Made by a program: the position numbers and the translations under genes. The notes below the pieces were generated by a model. That model was not told the DNA's origin, did not search any database, and saw nothing but the letters and a program-made list of their open reading frames with translations. Below are positions 17,501 to 25,768 of a stretch of 64,000 nucleotides of DNA, piece by piece; the first letter of the stretch is position 1; each line of letters starts with the position of its first letter. Origin of the DNA: Neorhizobium huautlense (GTDB lineage Bacteria; Pseudomonadota; Alphaproteobacteria; Rhizobiales; Rhizobiaceae); the NCBI RefSeq assembly GCF_030811685.1, contig NZ_JAUSRF010000001.1:496001-560000 (forward strand), read 5' to 3'.

Positions 17501-20500
17501 CGGCTATGGCATCGGCCGAGTTTTGCAGCAGGTCCGGCATCAGCATGCCTTGCGGCCGCTCCACGACCGTCTGCGTGCCTGCCGCCAGCAAGCGATCACC
17601 TTCCGGGCGCATGTCGGGCACCAGCGCGCCCCAGAGTGTGTCGTCCACGGCCAGTTTTTGCAGAAAATCGGTATAGGCGCGGAACATGCCGTCGATCAGG
17701 CGCGGTTCAAACAGGTCGTCGGCGATGAACCAGCGGGTCACCAGCGCGCCGCCATATTCGGTGGCCTGATAATCCAGCCAGACCTGCGGTGTCTGGTTGA
17801 TCTGGAAAACCTGACGGCTGGTCAGCGGCCAGTCGGCGCGGTTCGGATCGTCAAAGTCCATGCCGATCATGCTGGTGAAGACGACCGGCATGTCGATGCC
17901 ATCGGCACCACCACTGCGCTGGCGGCCAAGCTCGCGCATCAGGCGGATACCGTTGAATTCGCGATGCGCCAGCGCCTGCCAGAGATCGGTCTGGGTGCGC
18001 TTGGCCGCATCGATGAAGGTTTCCTCGGTGCGTGCCTCGACCGGCAGAAGCATCAGCGAGGTGAAGTCGCCGCAAATGTCCATCACCTGGTGATGCACGT
18101 TCTTGCGGTTGAAATAGGTGACATTGAGGGTGAATTCCGGCGCCTTGCTGTAGGTGGAAAGCACCTGTGTGAAGGCGGTCAGAAGCGCGCCGCTGGCGGT
18201 CAGGCCGCGTTCGCTCGCACGCGCCTGGAACTGTTTCCAGTGCGAGGAGGACAGCCTGTGATCGAGCGTGCGGAATGTGGGGCGCGCCACGTCTTCCGGC
18301 TTGCGGCACAGAGGCAGTTCCGGGGCGAGCGGGAAGGTGTCGAGCTTTTCCAGCCAGAAATTTTTGGCTTTTTCCCATTGCGGACCCTGACGGGCGGCAT
18401 CCTCCGCCAGAACATAATCGCGGAAGGACAGCGAAAGTTGTGGCAGGGCGGCTTTCGGATCAGCCAGCAGCGTTGCCAGCTCTCCGAAGACAACACGAAA
18501 ACTCTGGATGTCGAAGACGAGCAGATCCATGTCGAGATGGATACGGGTTATGCCGCCGGGCAAATGGCTGACCGTCAGCTCGAACAGCGGCCAGACCTGC
18601 GGGTCAAAAACCTGATAGGACATCCGGTCACGGATTTCGCCAAGCGTCGCCTCGCGATCCGCATCGGAAAGGCTTGTCAGGTCACGCTGGGCGATCTGGT
18701 AATGCGGCGCCTTTTTCAGGATCTGCTGCTGGCCGGCGGGGGTGATCACGCAGCGCATCATCTCGTGGCGGGCGATCAGCCGGTTCCAGGCGGTTTCGAG
18801 CGTCGTGACATCCAGATCGTCGAGTTCGATCTCCAGATATTCGTGGCAGGACACGGCGCCGAGCCGCATGCCGCCCTTGCGGCCAACCCAAAAAGCCTGT
18901 TGCAGGTCGGTAAGCGGAAAAGGCTCGAAACGCTCGTCCGGCCGGTCGATGATTTCGATATTGCCCTTGCCCAGCTGTCGGGAGAAATCGATGTCGTCGG
19001 TGACGGCTGCCGTCAGGCTGGCGATATGGGCGGCGAGCGCTGCGATCGTGCCGTACTCGTAACCCGCGGTCGGCGGCAGCGAGAGCGCGAAACGGCCGTT
19101 GATGATATGCACCAGCTCGAGGAACACCAGCGAGTCAACGCCCTGTTCTGTCAGCGCACGGTTGATGTCGAGCGCGTCGCTGTCGAATTTCAGGCGCTTG
19201 CCGATAATGGCGCGCAGATAGGCGGCGATTTTTTCCGACCGTTCGGTTTCGGAAAGGTTTTCGAGCGTGAGTTCGAATTCCACCTCTTCAGTCACATCCT
19301 TGCGGGTGTCGAGAAGCGGGCGCAAAAGCCCTCTTGTGGCCGGCATGCCGCCGGTGGCGGCTGCGAGCGCTGCGGCATCGACTGAGATCGGCACAAGCCC
19401 GGTCGCGCCGTCCTTCAAGAGGCCGTTCATGATGGCAAAGCCGGTTGTCGCCGGGATGGGCTTGAGGCTGGTCTTGCCCAGCTGTTCGAGTTTTTCGGCG
19501 CGACGGTCCATGGCGAACTGCCCCCAGGCGATGGAGATCGCCGGTACGCCCTGATCGCGCAGGTTCTGGGCGAAGGCATCCTGCCAGGCATTGGCGACGT
19601 TATAGGCCGCACCCGGCATGGCCAGCAGCGATGCGGCCGAGGAAAACAGGCAAAACAACGCCAGCGGCTGGTCGGAAACCGCCTGATGAAGCGCCAGGCT
19701 GCCCTCGATCTTGACGTTGACGCCGGTGGCAAAACGTTCCGCCGTTTCTTCCGAAAGAAGCGCACTTCCTCCGCCATGGGCGGTATGGAAGACCTGTCCG
19801 ATCGGCACATCGAGACCGGTGATGGCAGTGCGCAGGGCATCGGCATCGGTCAGGCTGGCACGCAGGATATCGACGGTGACGCCGTGACCCTGCAATTCGG
19901 TGATGCAGGCCTCCTGTGCCGTATCGGGCTCGCGGTGGAGAACGATCACCAGATGCCGGCATCCCTGACCCGCCAGCCACAGTGCGAGTTCGCGGCCGAC
20001 TGCGCCAAAGCCGGCGATCAGCGTCGCGTCGCGGTCCTTCCAGTCGAGCGGCAGATGATCCTCGCGGGCAGGGGTCGCCTCGATGGCGGGTTCGTAAAGC
20101 TTCGCCCCGCGAAGGGCCAAAACCGTGCCGAGATCGTGGAGATGATCGAGATGACCGGCAAGAGCTTCCACATCCCTTGGTCCATCGATGTTCACGCAGG
20201 TCATCGGCAGGTGTGGATGCTCGTTGCGCAGGCTGCGCCACAGCTGCATGCTTGCCCAGCCGGGACCGGTGATCGCTGCCGTCTGCGGATCGCAGGCATG
20301 CGAAACAAGCGTGGTGATGCGGCAGGCCGGATGATCAACCCCGTGGCGCAGCCAGCCGAGGGCGCGGTCCAGCGCCGTGGTGACCGCAGCGGTGCCACCT
20401 GAAAAACCGGCGACATCGGCAAGCGGCCGGCAATCGACGATCTGGCTGAACGCACCATCGAGCGGCTCGTTGCTACGCACAACGTTATGGCCGATCCAGC

Positions 20501-23500
20501 GACCCATGGCGGCAAGCTCGTCGGCAACCGCGCCGCTTCCGACGATCAACCAGTCCTCGCGGGTGGCGATGGAGGAGGCGCTGAGTTTCTGCTGGTAGAG
20601 GCGTGCAACCTCGTTCCAGCGCCAGCGCCAAAGCTGCACCGGCATCTGTTCGGTTTCAGTGGCGGGTTCTGCGAGATCCAGCCAGCCGACGCAGGTTTTG
20701 CCATCGGACAGGAAGGCGCGGTTTTCGACCTCACGCACATCGGTCGCCTGACTCCATTGCGGAGAAAGCCAGGCATTGCTGATGGTTCTGTGTGCTGTTG
20801 CGGCCAGCCACTCGCTCAACGGCGTGGTTCCCAAATCGGGCAGATCGGGAGCGGTGAGCGGACGATAGTCTGCGCAAACCGTTCCGGTTTTCAGGTCGAG
20901 CGATACGGTTCCCTTGCCGAGGAAACCGCGCTCGTCGCTGGCGGCCGAAGGTTTTGCCGCGAGCGGCAACGGGTGTTCGAAGGCAAAATGCAGGGCACTG
21001 CCGCGTGCCGAGACGGGCGTCCAGAGCGGACCGAGAAGAGCTTCCAGCGCAGACCGATTCTCAGCGGGTCGTTGTTCTGGCGGCAATTTTTCGGGCCAGA
21101 TGCGGATGCTCGCAAAACTGACCGGCGGCAAGGTGGCGAGACCTAATTTCTGGGAACGATAGTGGTTCTCCAGCGGCGTTTCGTAACCTGCGCGGAAGAG
21201 CGCGGCGATCACGGCTGCCTGGCTGTTATTGCCTTTGTCGATAAGCACCGCAGTCGTCGCCGCAATGTCGCAAGCGGCCAGCAACTTGGCAAAGCTCGCA
21301 TCGGGACCTATCTCGATCACCTGATCGATTTCGAAATCGGCCAGGCGCTGCGCCGTGTCGAGGAAATGCACCGGCTCGCGCAGCTGGCGATACCAGTAAT
21401 CGGCATCAAGCATGCCGGGTTCCAGCAGGTCCGATTTCAGCGTCGAAAGCATGTCGCAGTTGGGGGCGTCGAAGGAGGGGGCAGGGCAGGCGGACCTGAA
21501 CGGCAGTTCGATCGCTTCCATCGTGTTCGAATGGAAAGCGCGGTTCACACCGAGGCGGCGATGGGCGATTTTCTGCTGTGTCAGATCGGCCGAAAGCGCA
21601 TCGATATCGGCGATGCGGCCGCTGAGGCTGAAACGATCCGGACCATTGATGGCGGCAATCGCCACATCCGGGTGAGCCTGAAGGATGGTATCGATCTCGT
21701 TACGCGGCCGGGCGATTGCCAGCATGGCACCGGTCTCGGTTCCCATTTCCATCAGGCGTGCACGGCTTGCCACCAGCCGGATGGCATCATCAAGTGTCAG
21801 CAGACCGGCAGTCACGGCGGCGGCGAATTCGCCGATGGAATGGCCGAAAACGAGGTCCGGCCGCAGGCCCCACGCTTGCAGCATGCTGGCAAAGGCATGG
21901 TGCCAGGAAAACAGCGCAGGCTGGGTGTAGAGCGTGCGGTCGAGATCCGTGGCCCGCGCCGGATCGCTGATCACCGCGTCGAGGTCGGGAATGCCATTGG
22001 CGGCAAAACCCGCAAGGCAGGTTTCCAATGCCTTGCGGAAGGTGGCATTATCGCGCCTCAGCCCCGCACCCATGCTCGAAAACTGGCTGCCCTGACCGCT
22101 GAACATGAAGGCGACGCGGCCACCGGCCGCTGCCTTGGTGATTTTCGCTGACGACAAGGCGGTTTTGATCTCGTCGGCGGTCTTACCCCTCACGGCGATA
22201 CGATGGGAAAAATGCTGGCGGCGCAAAGCCGCCGTTGCGCTTTGGGCAGCAAGCCCGGCCTTACCAAGAGAGGCCGCTACAGCCGGTAAACCGCCCTGCA
22301 ATGCCGCTTCACTCTGGGCCGACCAGACAAAAACCTGCTCGTCCGAATTGCCGTCCACCGCAATCGGCGTAGCCTGTTCGACTGCACCGACGATCATGTG
22401 GCAATTTGTGCCGCCAATGCCGAAGGAGCTGACGGCGGCGATGCGGCGTTCGAAACGGGTCGGCCATTCCATCGTCTGTTCGACCGGCGAAAACGGTGTC
22501 GTGGCAAAACCGATGCGCGGATTGGCCGGGTTGCAATGCAGGCTGGCGGGGATCGATCCGCTGTTCACCGCAAGCACTGTCTTGATCAGGCTGGCAATGC
22601 CGGCTGCGGTATCGAGATGCCCTAAATTGCCTTTCACCGAACCAATCGCGACGCTTTGCGGCTCGACATCGGCGGCGCGATAGACTTCGGAAATCGCATC
22701 GATCTCGACCGGGTCACCCAATGGCGTGCCGGTGCCGTGGGCTTCCAGCATGCCGATACCGGCCGGCGAAACGCCGCTGCGGGCAAGTGCGTCACGGATG
22801 GCACGTTGCTGGCCGGCGCGGCCGGGGGCGGTGTAACCGATCTTGGTGCTGCCGTCGTTGGAAACCGCCGAGCCGAGAATGACGGCATGCACGATATCAC
22901 CGTCGCGCTCGGCATCGCTGAGCCGCTTCAGGGCAACAAGACCGATGCCGTTGCCGGCGACGATGCCTGTGCCATCGGCGCTGAACGGACGGCAATGACC
23001 GTCTTCGGAGAAGATCATGCCCTGTTGGCGGAAATAGCCGCTGCCCTGCGGGAAGGAGATCGCCACGCCGCCGGCCAGTGCCGCATCGCATTCATCTCTG
23101 ATCAGGCTTTGCACCGCCTGATGTACTGCGACGAGCGCGCTGGAGCACGCCGTCTGCACCGTCATGGCCGGGCCGGTGAGGTTCAGCTTGTAGGCGGCGC
23201 GGGTGACGAGATAGTCCTTGTCATTGCCCATCAGCTGCTGAAAACTGTCGGTGCGGGTGATTTCTTCGGCGCGGATGGGTGGCAGAAGCGGCTGGTATGT
23301 GCTCTGGCGGCAACCGGCAAACGCGCCGATCTTCAGCTCGCTGCGGGTCAGGTTGGCGATATCCAGCAGTTTTCGGCATTCCTCCAGAAACACACGATGC
23401 TGCGGGTCCATCAGCTCGGCTTCGCGCGGCGAATAACCGAAAAAGGCCGGGTCGAAATGATCGGCATTGTCGACCACCGTGCCGGCATTGACGTAATCCG

Positions 23501-23666
23501 GGTGGTCCATAAGCGCCGGGTCTATGCCGTGCCGCTCCATGTCCGCTATCGTCAGCGGCCGCACGGCTTCGTGGCCTTTGGTCAGGTTACGCCAGAAGGT
23601 GGCGATATCAGGCGCATCCGGAAAGCGGCAGGTCATCCCTATGATCGCGATGGGTTCAGCAGTCAT
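14577..23666 (-). CDS. Hybrid PKS-NRPS: KS-AT-KR-ACP-Cy-A(MT-like)-PCP
   Basis: 3029 aa from ATG 23666 (GGAGG site 6 bases upstream; an in-frame ATG at 23681 lacks one). KS 5-425 with C174, H310, H350. AT 515-815 with S610 in GHSIGE and an AFHS motif (H712), malonyl-type. KR about 1035-1430 with FGAVGRE, S1342/S1343 and Y1355. ACP with S1512 in GVDSL. Cy 1580-2010 with the full signature DLLVFDIQS (D1714, D1719, S1722), T1931 and D1965. A domain from about 2030, with YTSGTTGQPKG and specificity residues DMFNMGIIV, which is not a clear Cys, Ser or Thr code. A SAM-methyltransferase-like insert (about 2480-2870, LEFGAGIG at 2698-2705) sits between A8 and A10, as in PchE/PchF/HMWP2. PCP S2974. 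The layout resembles HMWP1 of yersiniabactin with its own A domain added. Confidence 0.95.
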   Translation of the reverse strand: MTAEPIAIIGMTCRFPDAPDIATFWRNLTKGHEAVRPLTIADMERHGIDPALMDHPDYVNAGTVVDNADHFDPAFFGYSPREAELMDPQHRVFLEECRKLLDIANLTRSELKIGAFAGCRQSTYQPLLPPIRAEEITRTDSFQQLMGNDKDYLVTRAAYKLNLTGPAMTVQTACSSALVAVHQAVQSLIRDECDAALAGGVAISFPQGSGYFRQQGMIFSEDGHCRPFSADGTGIVAGNGIGLVALKRLSDAERDGDIVHAVILGSAVSNDGSTKIGYTAPGRAGQQRAIRDALARSGVSPAGIGMLEAHGTGTPLGDPVEIDAISEVYRAADVEPQSVAIGSVKGNLGHLDTAAGIASLIKTVLAVNSGSIPASLHCNPANPRIGFATTPFSPVEQTMEWPTRFERRIAAVSSFGIGGTNCHMIVGAVEQATPIAVDGNSDEQVFVWSAQSEAALQGGLPAVAASLGKAGLAAQSATAALRRQHFSHRIAVRGKTADEIKTALSSAKITKAAAGGRVAFMFSGQGSQFSSMGAGLRRDNATFRKALETCLAGFAANGIPDLDAVISDPARATDLDRTLYTQPALFSWHHAFASMLQAWGLRPDLVFGHSIGEFAAAVTAGLLTLDDAIRLVASRARLMEMGTETGAMLAIARPRNEIDTILQAHPDVAIAAINGPDRFSLSGRIADIDALSADLTQQKIAHRRLGVNRAFHSNTMEAIELPFRSACPAPSFDAPNCDMLSTLKSDLLEPGMLDADYWYRQLREPVHFLDTAQRLADFEIDQVIEIGPDASFAKLLAACDIAATTAVLIDKGNNSQAAVIAALFRAGYETPLENHYRSQKLGLATLPPVSFASIRIWPEKLPPEQRPAENRSALEALLGPLWTPVSARGSALHFAFEHPLPLAAKPSAASDERGFLGKGTVSLDLKTGTVCADYRPLTAPDLPDLGTTPLSEWLAATAHRTISNAWLSPQWSQATDVREVENRAFLSDGKTCVGWLDLAEPATETEQMPVQLWRWRWNEVARLYQQKLSASSIATREDWLIVGSGAVADELAAMGRWIGHNVVRSNEPLDGAFSQIVDCRPLADVAGFSGGTAAVTTALDRALGWLRHGVDHPACRITTLVSHACDPQTAAITGPGWASMQLWRSLRNEHPHLPMTCVNIDGPRDVEALAGHLDHLHDLGTVLALRGAKLYEPAIEATPAREDHLPLDWKDRDATLIAGFGAVGRELALWLAGQGCRHLVIVLHREPDTAQEACITELQGHGVTVDILRASLTDADALRTAITGLDVPIGQVFHTAHGGGSALLSEETAERFATGVNVKIEGSLALHQAVSDQPLALFCLFSSAASLLAMPGAAYNVANAWQDAFAQNLRDQGVPAISIAWGQFAMDRRAEKLEQLGKTSLKPIPATTGFAIMNGLLKDGATGLVPISVDAAALAAATGGMPATRGLLRPLLDTRKDVTEEVEFELTLENLSETERSEKIAAYLRAIIGKRLKFDSDALDINRALTEQGVDSLVFLELVHIINGRFALSLPPTAGYEYGTIAALAAHIASLTAAVTDDIDFSRQLGKGNIEIIDRPDERFEPFPLTDLQQAFWVGRKGGMRLGAVSCHEYLEIELDDLDVTTLETAWNRLIARHEMMRCVITPAGQQQILKKAPHYQIAQRDLTSLSDADREATLGEIRDRMSYQVFDPQVWPLFELTVSHLPGGITRIHLDMDLLVFDIQSFRVVFGELATLLADPKAALPQLSLSFRDYVLAEDAARQGPQWEKAKNFWLEKLDTFPLAPELPLCRKPEDVARPTFRTLDHRLSSSHWKQFQARASERGLTASGALLTAFTQVLSTYSKAPEFTLNVTYFNRKNVHHQVMDICGDFTSLMLLPVEARTEETFIDAAKRTQTDLWQALAHREFNGIRLMRELGRQRSGGADGIDMPVVFTSMIGMDFDDPNRADWPLTSRQVFQINQTPQVWLDYQATEYGGALVTRWFIADDLFEPRLIDGMFRAYTDFLQKLAVDDTLWGALVPDMRPEGDRLLAAGTQTVVERPQGMLMPDLLQNSADAIAGNTAILSPQGNRNYADLRKDANRLANHLIALGLQPSQPVAVVMSRQPDAVLSALAIQAAGGCYVPVNGDYENERLIAILKNLSPFAVLTNGPTPALPPEFRRIDLAELSLTDLPDTVPERRQSEEDLAYIIYTSGTTGQPKGAMLDHRGPLNTIFALIRRLEVTANDRTLSLSAFHHDMSVFDIYAMMATGGAIILPDRDRSKDAMHWLDLVREHKPTIINAVPAFVSMLLDAQALKQVDLPAPRHVMMGGDWIPLELVRRLKTLWPTCEIHSIGGPTETAIVSAYYHLREIDPNWTKIPYGRPLENQTCRILNTTGQDCPIGVVGEICTGGMAMSLGYFGDDSRTAERYRIHKASGKKLFHTGDLGRLNPDGEIEIVGRIDNQLKISGMRIEPSEIEAVLGEHPFISDAAVIYGGSPPKQLHGYFTPSSDAPASGSDAIGDNGWHRALTVGDWACNDLSEDFNLDDYGSHFDNMELLSTWVMLATMQSAGHFRNEGDTPTATDLIDALKVTEKYKKLFVSWLDVLEADAYLQRDGDTYRATDRIALAERLPSLKARIAARATQGADYDRRIWSLYERCIAESQALLQGRLNPLELMFEGGRTDFVESWYRENPVSKHFNIVAGETVRGLFEDADPGRTIRILEFGAGIGSVTHDILKALPHENFSYAFTDLSRYFLDNAAKMFADWPQMHFGLFDINHDPALQGFDLGSYDLIIGANVLHDAIDVNRSSRLVRSLLKPSGHLLLVEGTRNPRFQLVSLGFVEGLSHYEDERLETNLPMLDASRWQVVLGGAGFALQAALPKPGNPVERMNYHVILAQNAVTATVIDHAELDFWLKAKLPDYMVPQRWHQLSAMPLTLNGKVDRTRLQQAVELEVQPPEQTEDPLIEGLQTRLAGLWQEMLGQEIVSASANFFVLGGDSLLMTRLSSLLQHHFGTAPDLASLLRNPLLKDQARLIAEISDNALEDDETFESGVI

Positions 23667-23680
23667 GGCAACCTCCAGCA

Positions 23681-23721
23681 TTACGGCACTCGTCTGCGCG
23701 CCATCATGGCGATGGCGGCAT
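23681..23721 (-). other. Chain of two mini-ORFs leading into the PKS-NRPS start
   Basis: The strongest ribosome site in this leader, GGGAGGAGACA, precedes an ATG at 23721 that encodes only MPPSP and stops at 23704-23706. This stop overlaps an ATGATG at 23707 that opens a second frame, MMARRRVP, ending in TAA at 23681-23683. That TAA overlaps the ATG at 23681, which is in frame with the synthase. The three starts are therefore chained by TGATG/TAATG-type junctions, a layout suited to translational coupling or attenuation. It may be accidental. Confidence 0.35.
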
Positions 23722-23744
23722 TGTCTCCTCCCTTAGACACCGAA

Positions 23745-23770
23745 CCAGCGGGTACTGACCGCTCCGCTGG
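23745..23770. promoter_or_regulatory. Inverted repeat in divergent promoter between synthase and exporter operons
   Basis: CCAGCGG (23745-23751) and CCGCTGG (23764-23770) form a perfect 7-bp inverted repeat with a 12-base spacer, arms 19 bp apart start to start. It lies about 80 bases upstream of the synthase start and 150 bases upstream of the ABC gene. The position suits a regulator-binding site; no regulator can be assigned. The rest of this 254-base gap shows no clear -35/-10 pair or iron box. Confidence 0.35.
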
Positions 23771-23920
23771 GGAGCCAATTCAGCCGAAAGCGGAGTTTGG
23801 CGGCCGGTGCGGGTTGCCCGGCTGCCCTTTCGTCTGGCGAGAATAGTGCTTGAAGAAAGCGCGGGCGCGTGGATGCCCGTCTGATGTGAGTGGCCGCGCC
23901 GGTTTCAAGGTGCGGGTTGG

Positions 23921-25768
23921 GTGTGCGTGGTGGTTGAAATGATGAGTGCCGGTGCCGGTAACGAGAACTGTCCGGGCACGAACGAGACGAAGATCGATTA
24001 TTTCGCCAGCCTGCATCTGCTCTGGCATCATGCCGGTGGGAACCGGTTCACCATCGCCATATCCGTTGTCCTTGCCATTGTTGCAGCAGGGCTGGAGCTT
24101 GTGCCCTTGTGGTTGCTCTGGCACCTTGTGGTCGATGTCATCGAGGCCAAGGCCACGTTTTCGGTTTTTTTGAGCACTGCCGGTTTTGCCGCGTTCGCCG
24201 TTCTTGCCGGTTATGCCGCGCAGGGCGCTTCGGTGGCCAAGGCGCATATCGCGGCCTTCGGCATCATTCACCGCTTGCGGCTTGCAGTCGCCACGCATCT
24301 CGTCGGGCTTCCGCTCGGCTGGTTTTCCGACAGAAGCCTCGGCGAGGCCAAGACGCTGGTGATCGACGAGCCTGAACGGTTGGAAGTGGTGGCCGCGCAC
24401 GGCATTCCCGAGGCCAGCAGCGCGCTCGCCACCTGGGTGGTGGTTTCGGTCTGGCTGTTTGCTGTGGACTGGCGCATGTCGCTTGCGACTGTGCTCCTGA
24501 CGCCGGTCGCTTTCCTGATGATCGTCATCGCCACGATGCGGTCCAGCCGCAAGTTGGTCGCGTTCCAGACCGCGAACCGGCGCATGAATGCGTCCGTGCT
24601 GGAATATGTCGCGGGCATGCCGGTGGTAAAAATCTTCAACCGCAGCGGCGAAACCGTCGCCGGCGCCTCGACGGCGGTACGGGATTATGTCGATATCGAG
24701 CTCGATATCGCGCGCTCTTATGTGCCGCTCGGTGGTGCTTTCAGCGCGCTGGTGCTTGCCAATGTCACCATCATCCTGCCGGTCGGGCTGTTGCTGCTGC
24801 AATCGGGGGAGATCGATACCGCGACGCTGGCGTTTTTTGTCATTCTCGGCGCGGGTTACAGCCTGCCGCTGACCAAACTTTTCCATTTGTTCCAGAATAT
24901 CGCCCATGTCTCCGTGGCGTCGAAATCGGTCGAGGAGGTGCTGGGCACGTCCGCCCAGCCGGATACCGGCCGGGACGTGACGCTGGAGAACCGTGACATG
25001 ACCTTTGAAAACGTGTCTTTCGCTTATGGCGGCCGCACCGTGCTGCATGACCTGTCGTTCACGGCCCTAACCGGCACGGTCACCGCCTTGGTTGGGCCTT
25101 CGGGTTCCGGCAAAAGCACGGCGGCTTCTCTGGTCGCGCGGTTTCACGATGTCGCCTTGGGCCGCATCACTCTTGGTGGCGTGGATCTGCGCGAGATCGG
25201 CCGCGACCAGTTGATGCGGGAAATATCCTTCGTGTTTCAAGATGTGTTTCTGTTCGACGATACGATCGCCGCCAATATCGGTTTCGGCAAGGCAGGTGCC
25301 GGCAACGAGGATATCGAGGCAGCGGCACGGGCGGCGCAGGCGCATGATTTCATCACGGCCATGCCGCAGGGATATCAGACCCGCATCGGCGCGTCGGGCA
25401 TCACTCTTTCCGGTGGCGAGCGGCAGCGCATTGCCATTGCGCGGGCCATTCTGAAGGACGCACCGGTCCTCGTGCTGGACGAAGCGACCGCCTTTTGTGA
25501 TCCCGACAGCGAGGCCGCCATTCAGCAGGCTCTCTCCACTCTCGCTGAAGGCAGGACGTTGATCGTCGTCGCCCATCGCCTCCATACGATCGCGGCGGCT
25601 GACCGAATTCTGGTTCTGTCGGAAGGGCGGATCGTTGAGGAGGGCGATCACCGCATGCTTCTGCAGCGGCAAGGACACTATGCCCGGCTGTGGGAAGACT
25701 GGCAGGCGGTGCGGTCGAACACCTTGCGCACGCCGCTGAAAGACAAGCGCATGGAGCATACCTCGTGA
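23921..25768 (+). CDS. Fused ABC transporter (membrane + ATPase), YbtP/YbtQ-like, first subunit
   Basis: About 615 aa: an N-terminal six-helix exporter-type membrane domain (residues about 35-330) and a C-terminal ATPase with Walker A GPSGSGKST, signature LSGGERQR, Walker B LVLDEATAFCDP and H-loop AHRL. The catalytic Glu is present; FCDP replaces the usual ALD D-loop. Together with the next gene (4-base GTGA overlap) it would form a heterodimer. In Yersinia the YbtP/YbtQ pair has exporter architecture but serves metal-siderophore use across the inner membrane, so direction cannot be assumed here. Start is uncertain: GTG 23921, ATG 23939 or ATG 23942 are all possible and none has a strong ribosome site. 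Confidence 0.88.
   Translation: MCVVVEMMSAGAGNENCPGTNETKIDYFASLHLLWHHAGGNRFTIAISVVLAIVAAGLELVPLWLLWHLVVDVIEAKATFSVFLSTAGFAAFAVLAGYAAQGASVAKAHIAAFGIIHRLRLAVATHLVGLPLGWFSDRSLGEAKTLVIDEPERLEVVAAHGIPEASSALATWVVVSVWLFAVDWRMSLATVLLTPVAFLMIVIATMRSSRKLVAFQTANRRMNASVLEYVAGMPVVKIFNRSGETVAGASTAVRDYVDIELDIARSYVPLGGAFSALVLANVTIILPVGLLLLQSGEIDTATLAFFVILGAGYSLPLTKLFHLFQNIAHVSVASKSVEEVLGTSAQPDTGRDVTLENRDMTFENVSFAYGGRTVLHDLSFTALTGTVTALVGPSGSGKSTAASLVARFHDVALGRITLGGVDLREIGRDQLMREISFVFQDVFLFDDTIAANIGFGKAGAGNEDIEAAARAAQAHDFITAMPQGYQTRIGASGITLSGGERQRIAIARAILKDAPVLVLDEATAFCDPDSEAAIQQALSTLAEGRTLIVVAHRLHTIAAADRILVLSEGRIVEEGDHRMLLQRQGHYARLWEDWQAVRSNTLRTPLKDKRMEHTS

Noticed and set aside
17421..19385. 654-codon plus-strand frame inside the hybrid synthase
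   Set aside because: It is antisense to the Cy and A domains with all motifs intact on the minus strand; composition is that of a shadow frame.
17230..20620. Dehydratase or C-methyltransferase domain in the AT-KR interval of the hybrid PKS
   Set aside because: No HxxxGxxxxP dehydratase motif or SAM motif was seen between AT and KR; the stretch is best read as the structural part of the ketoreductase.
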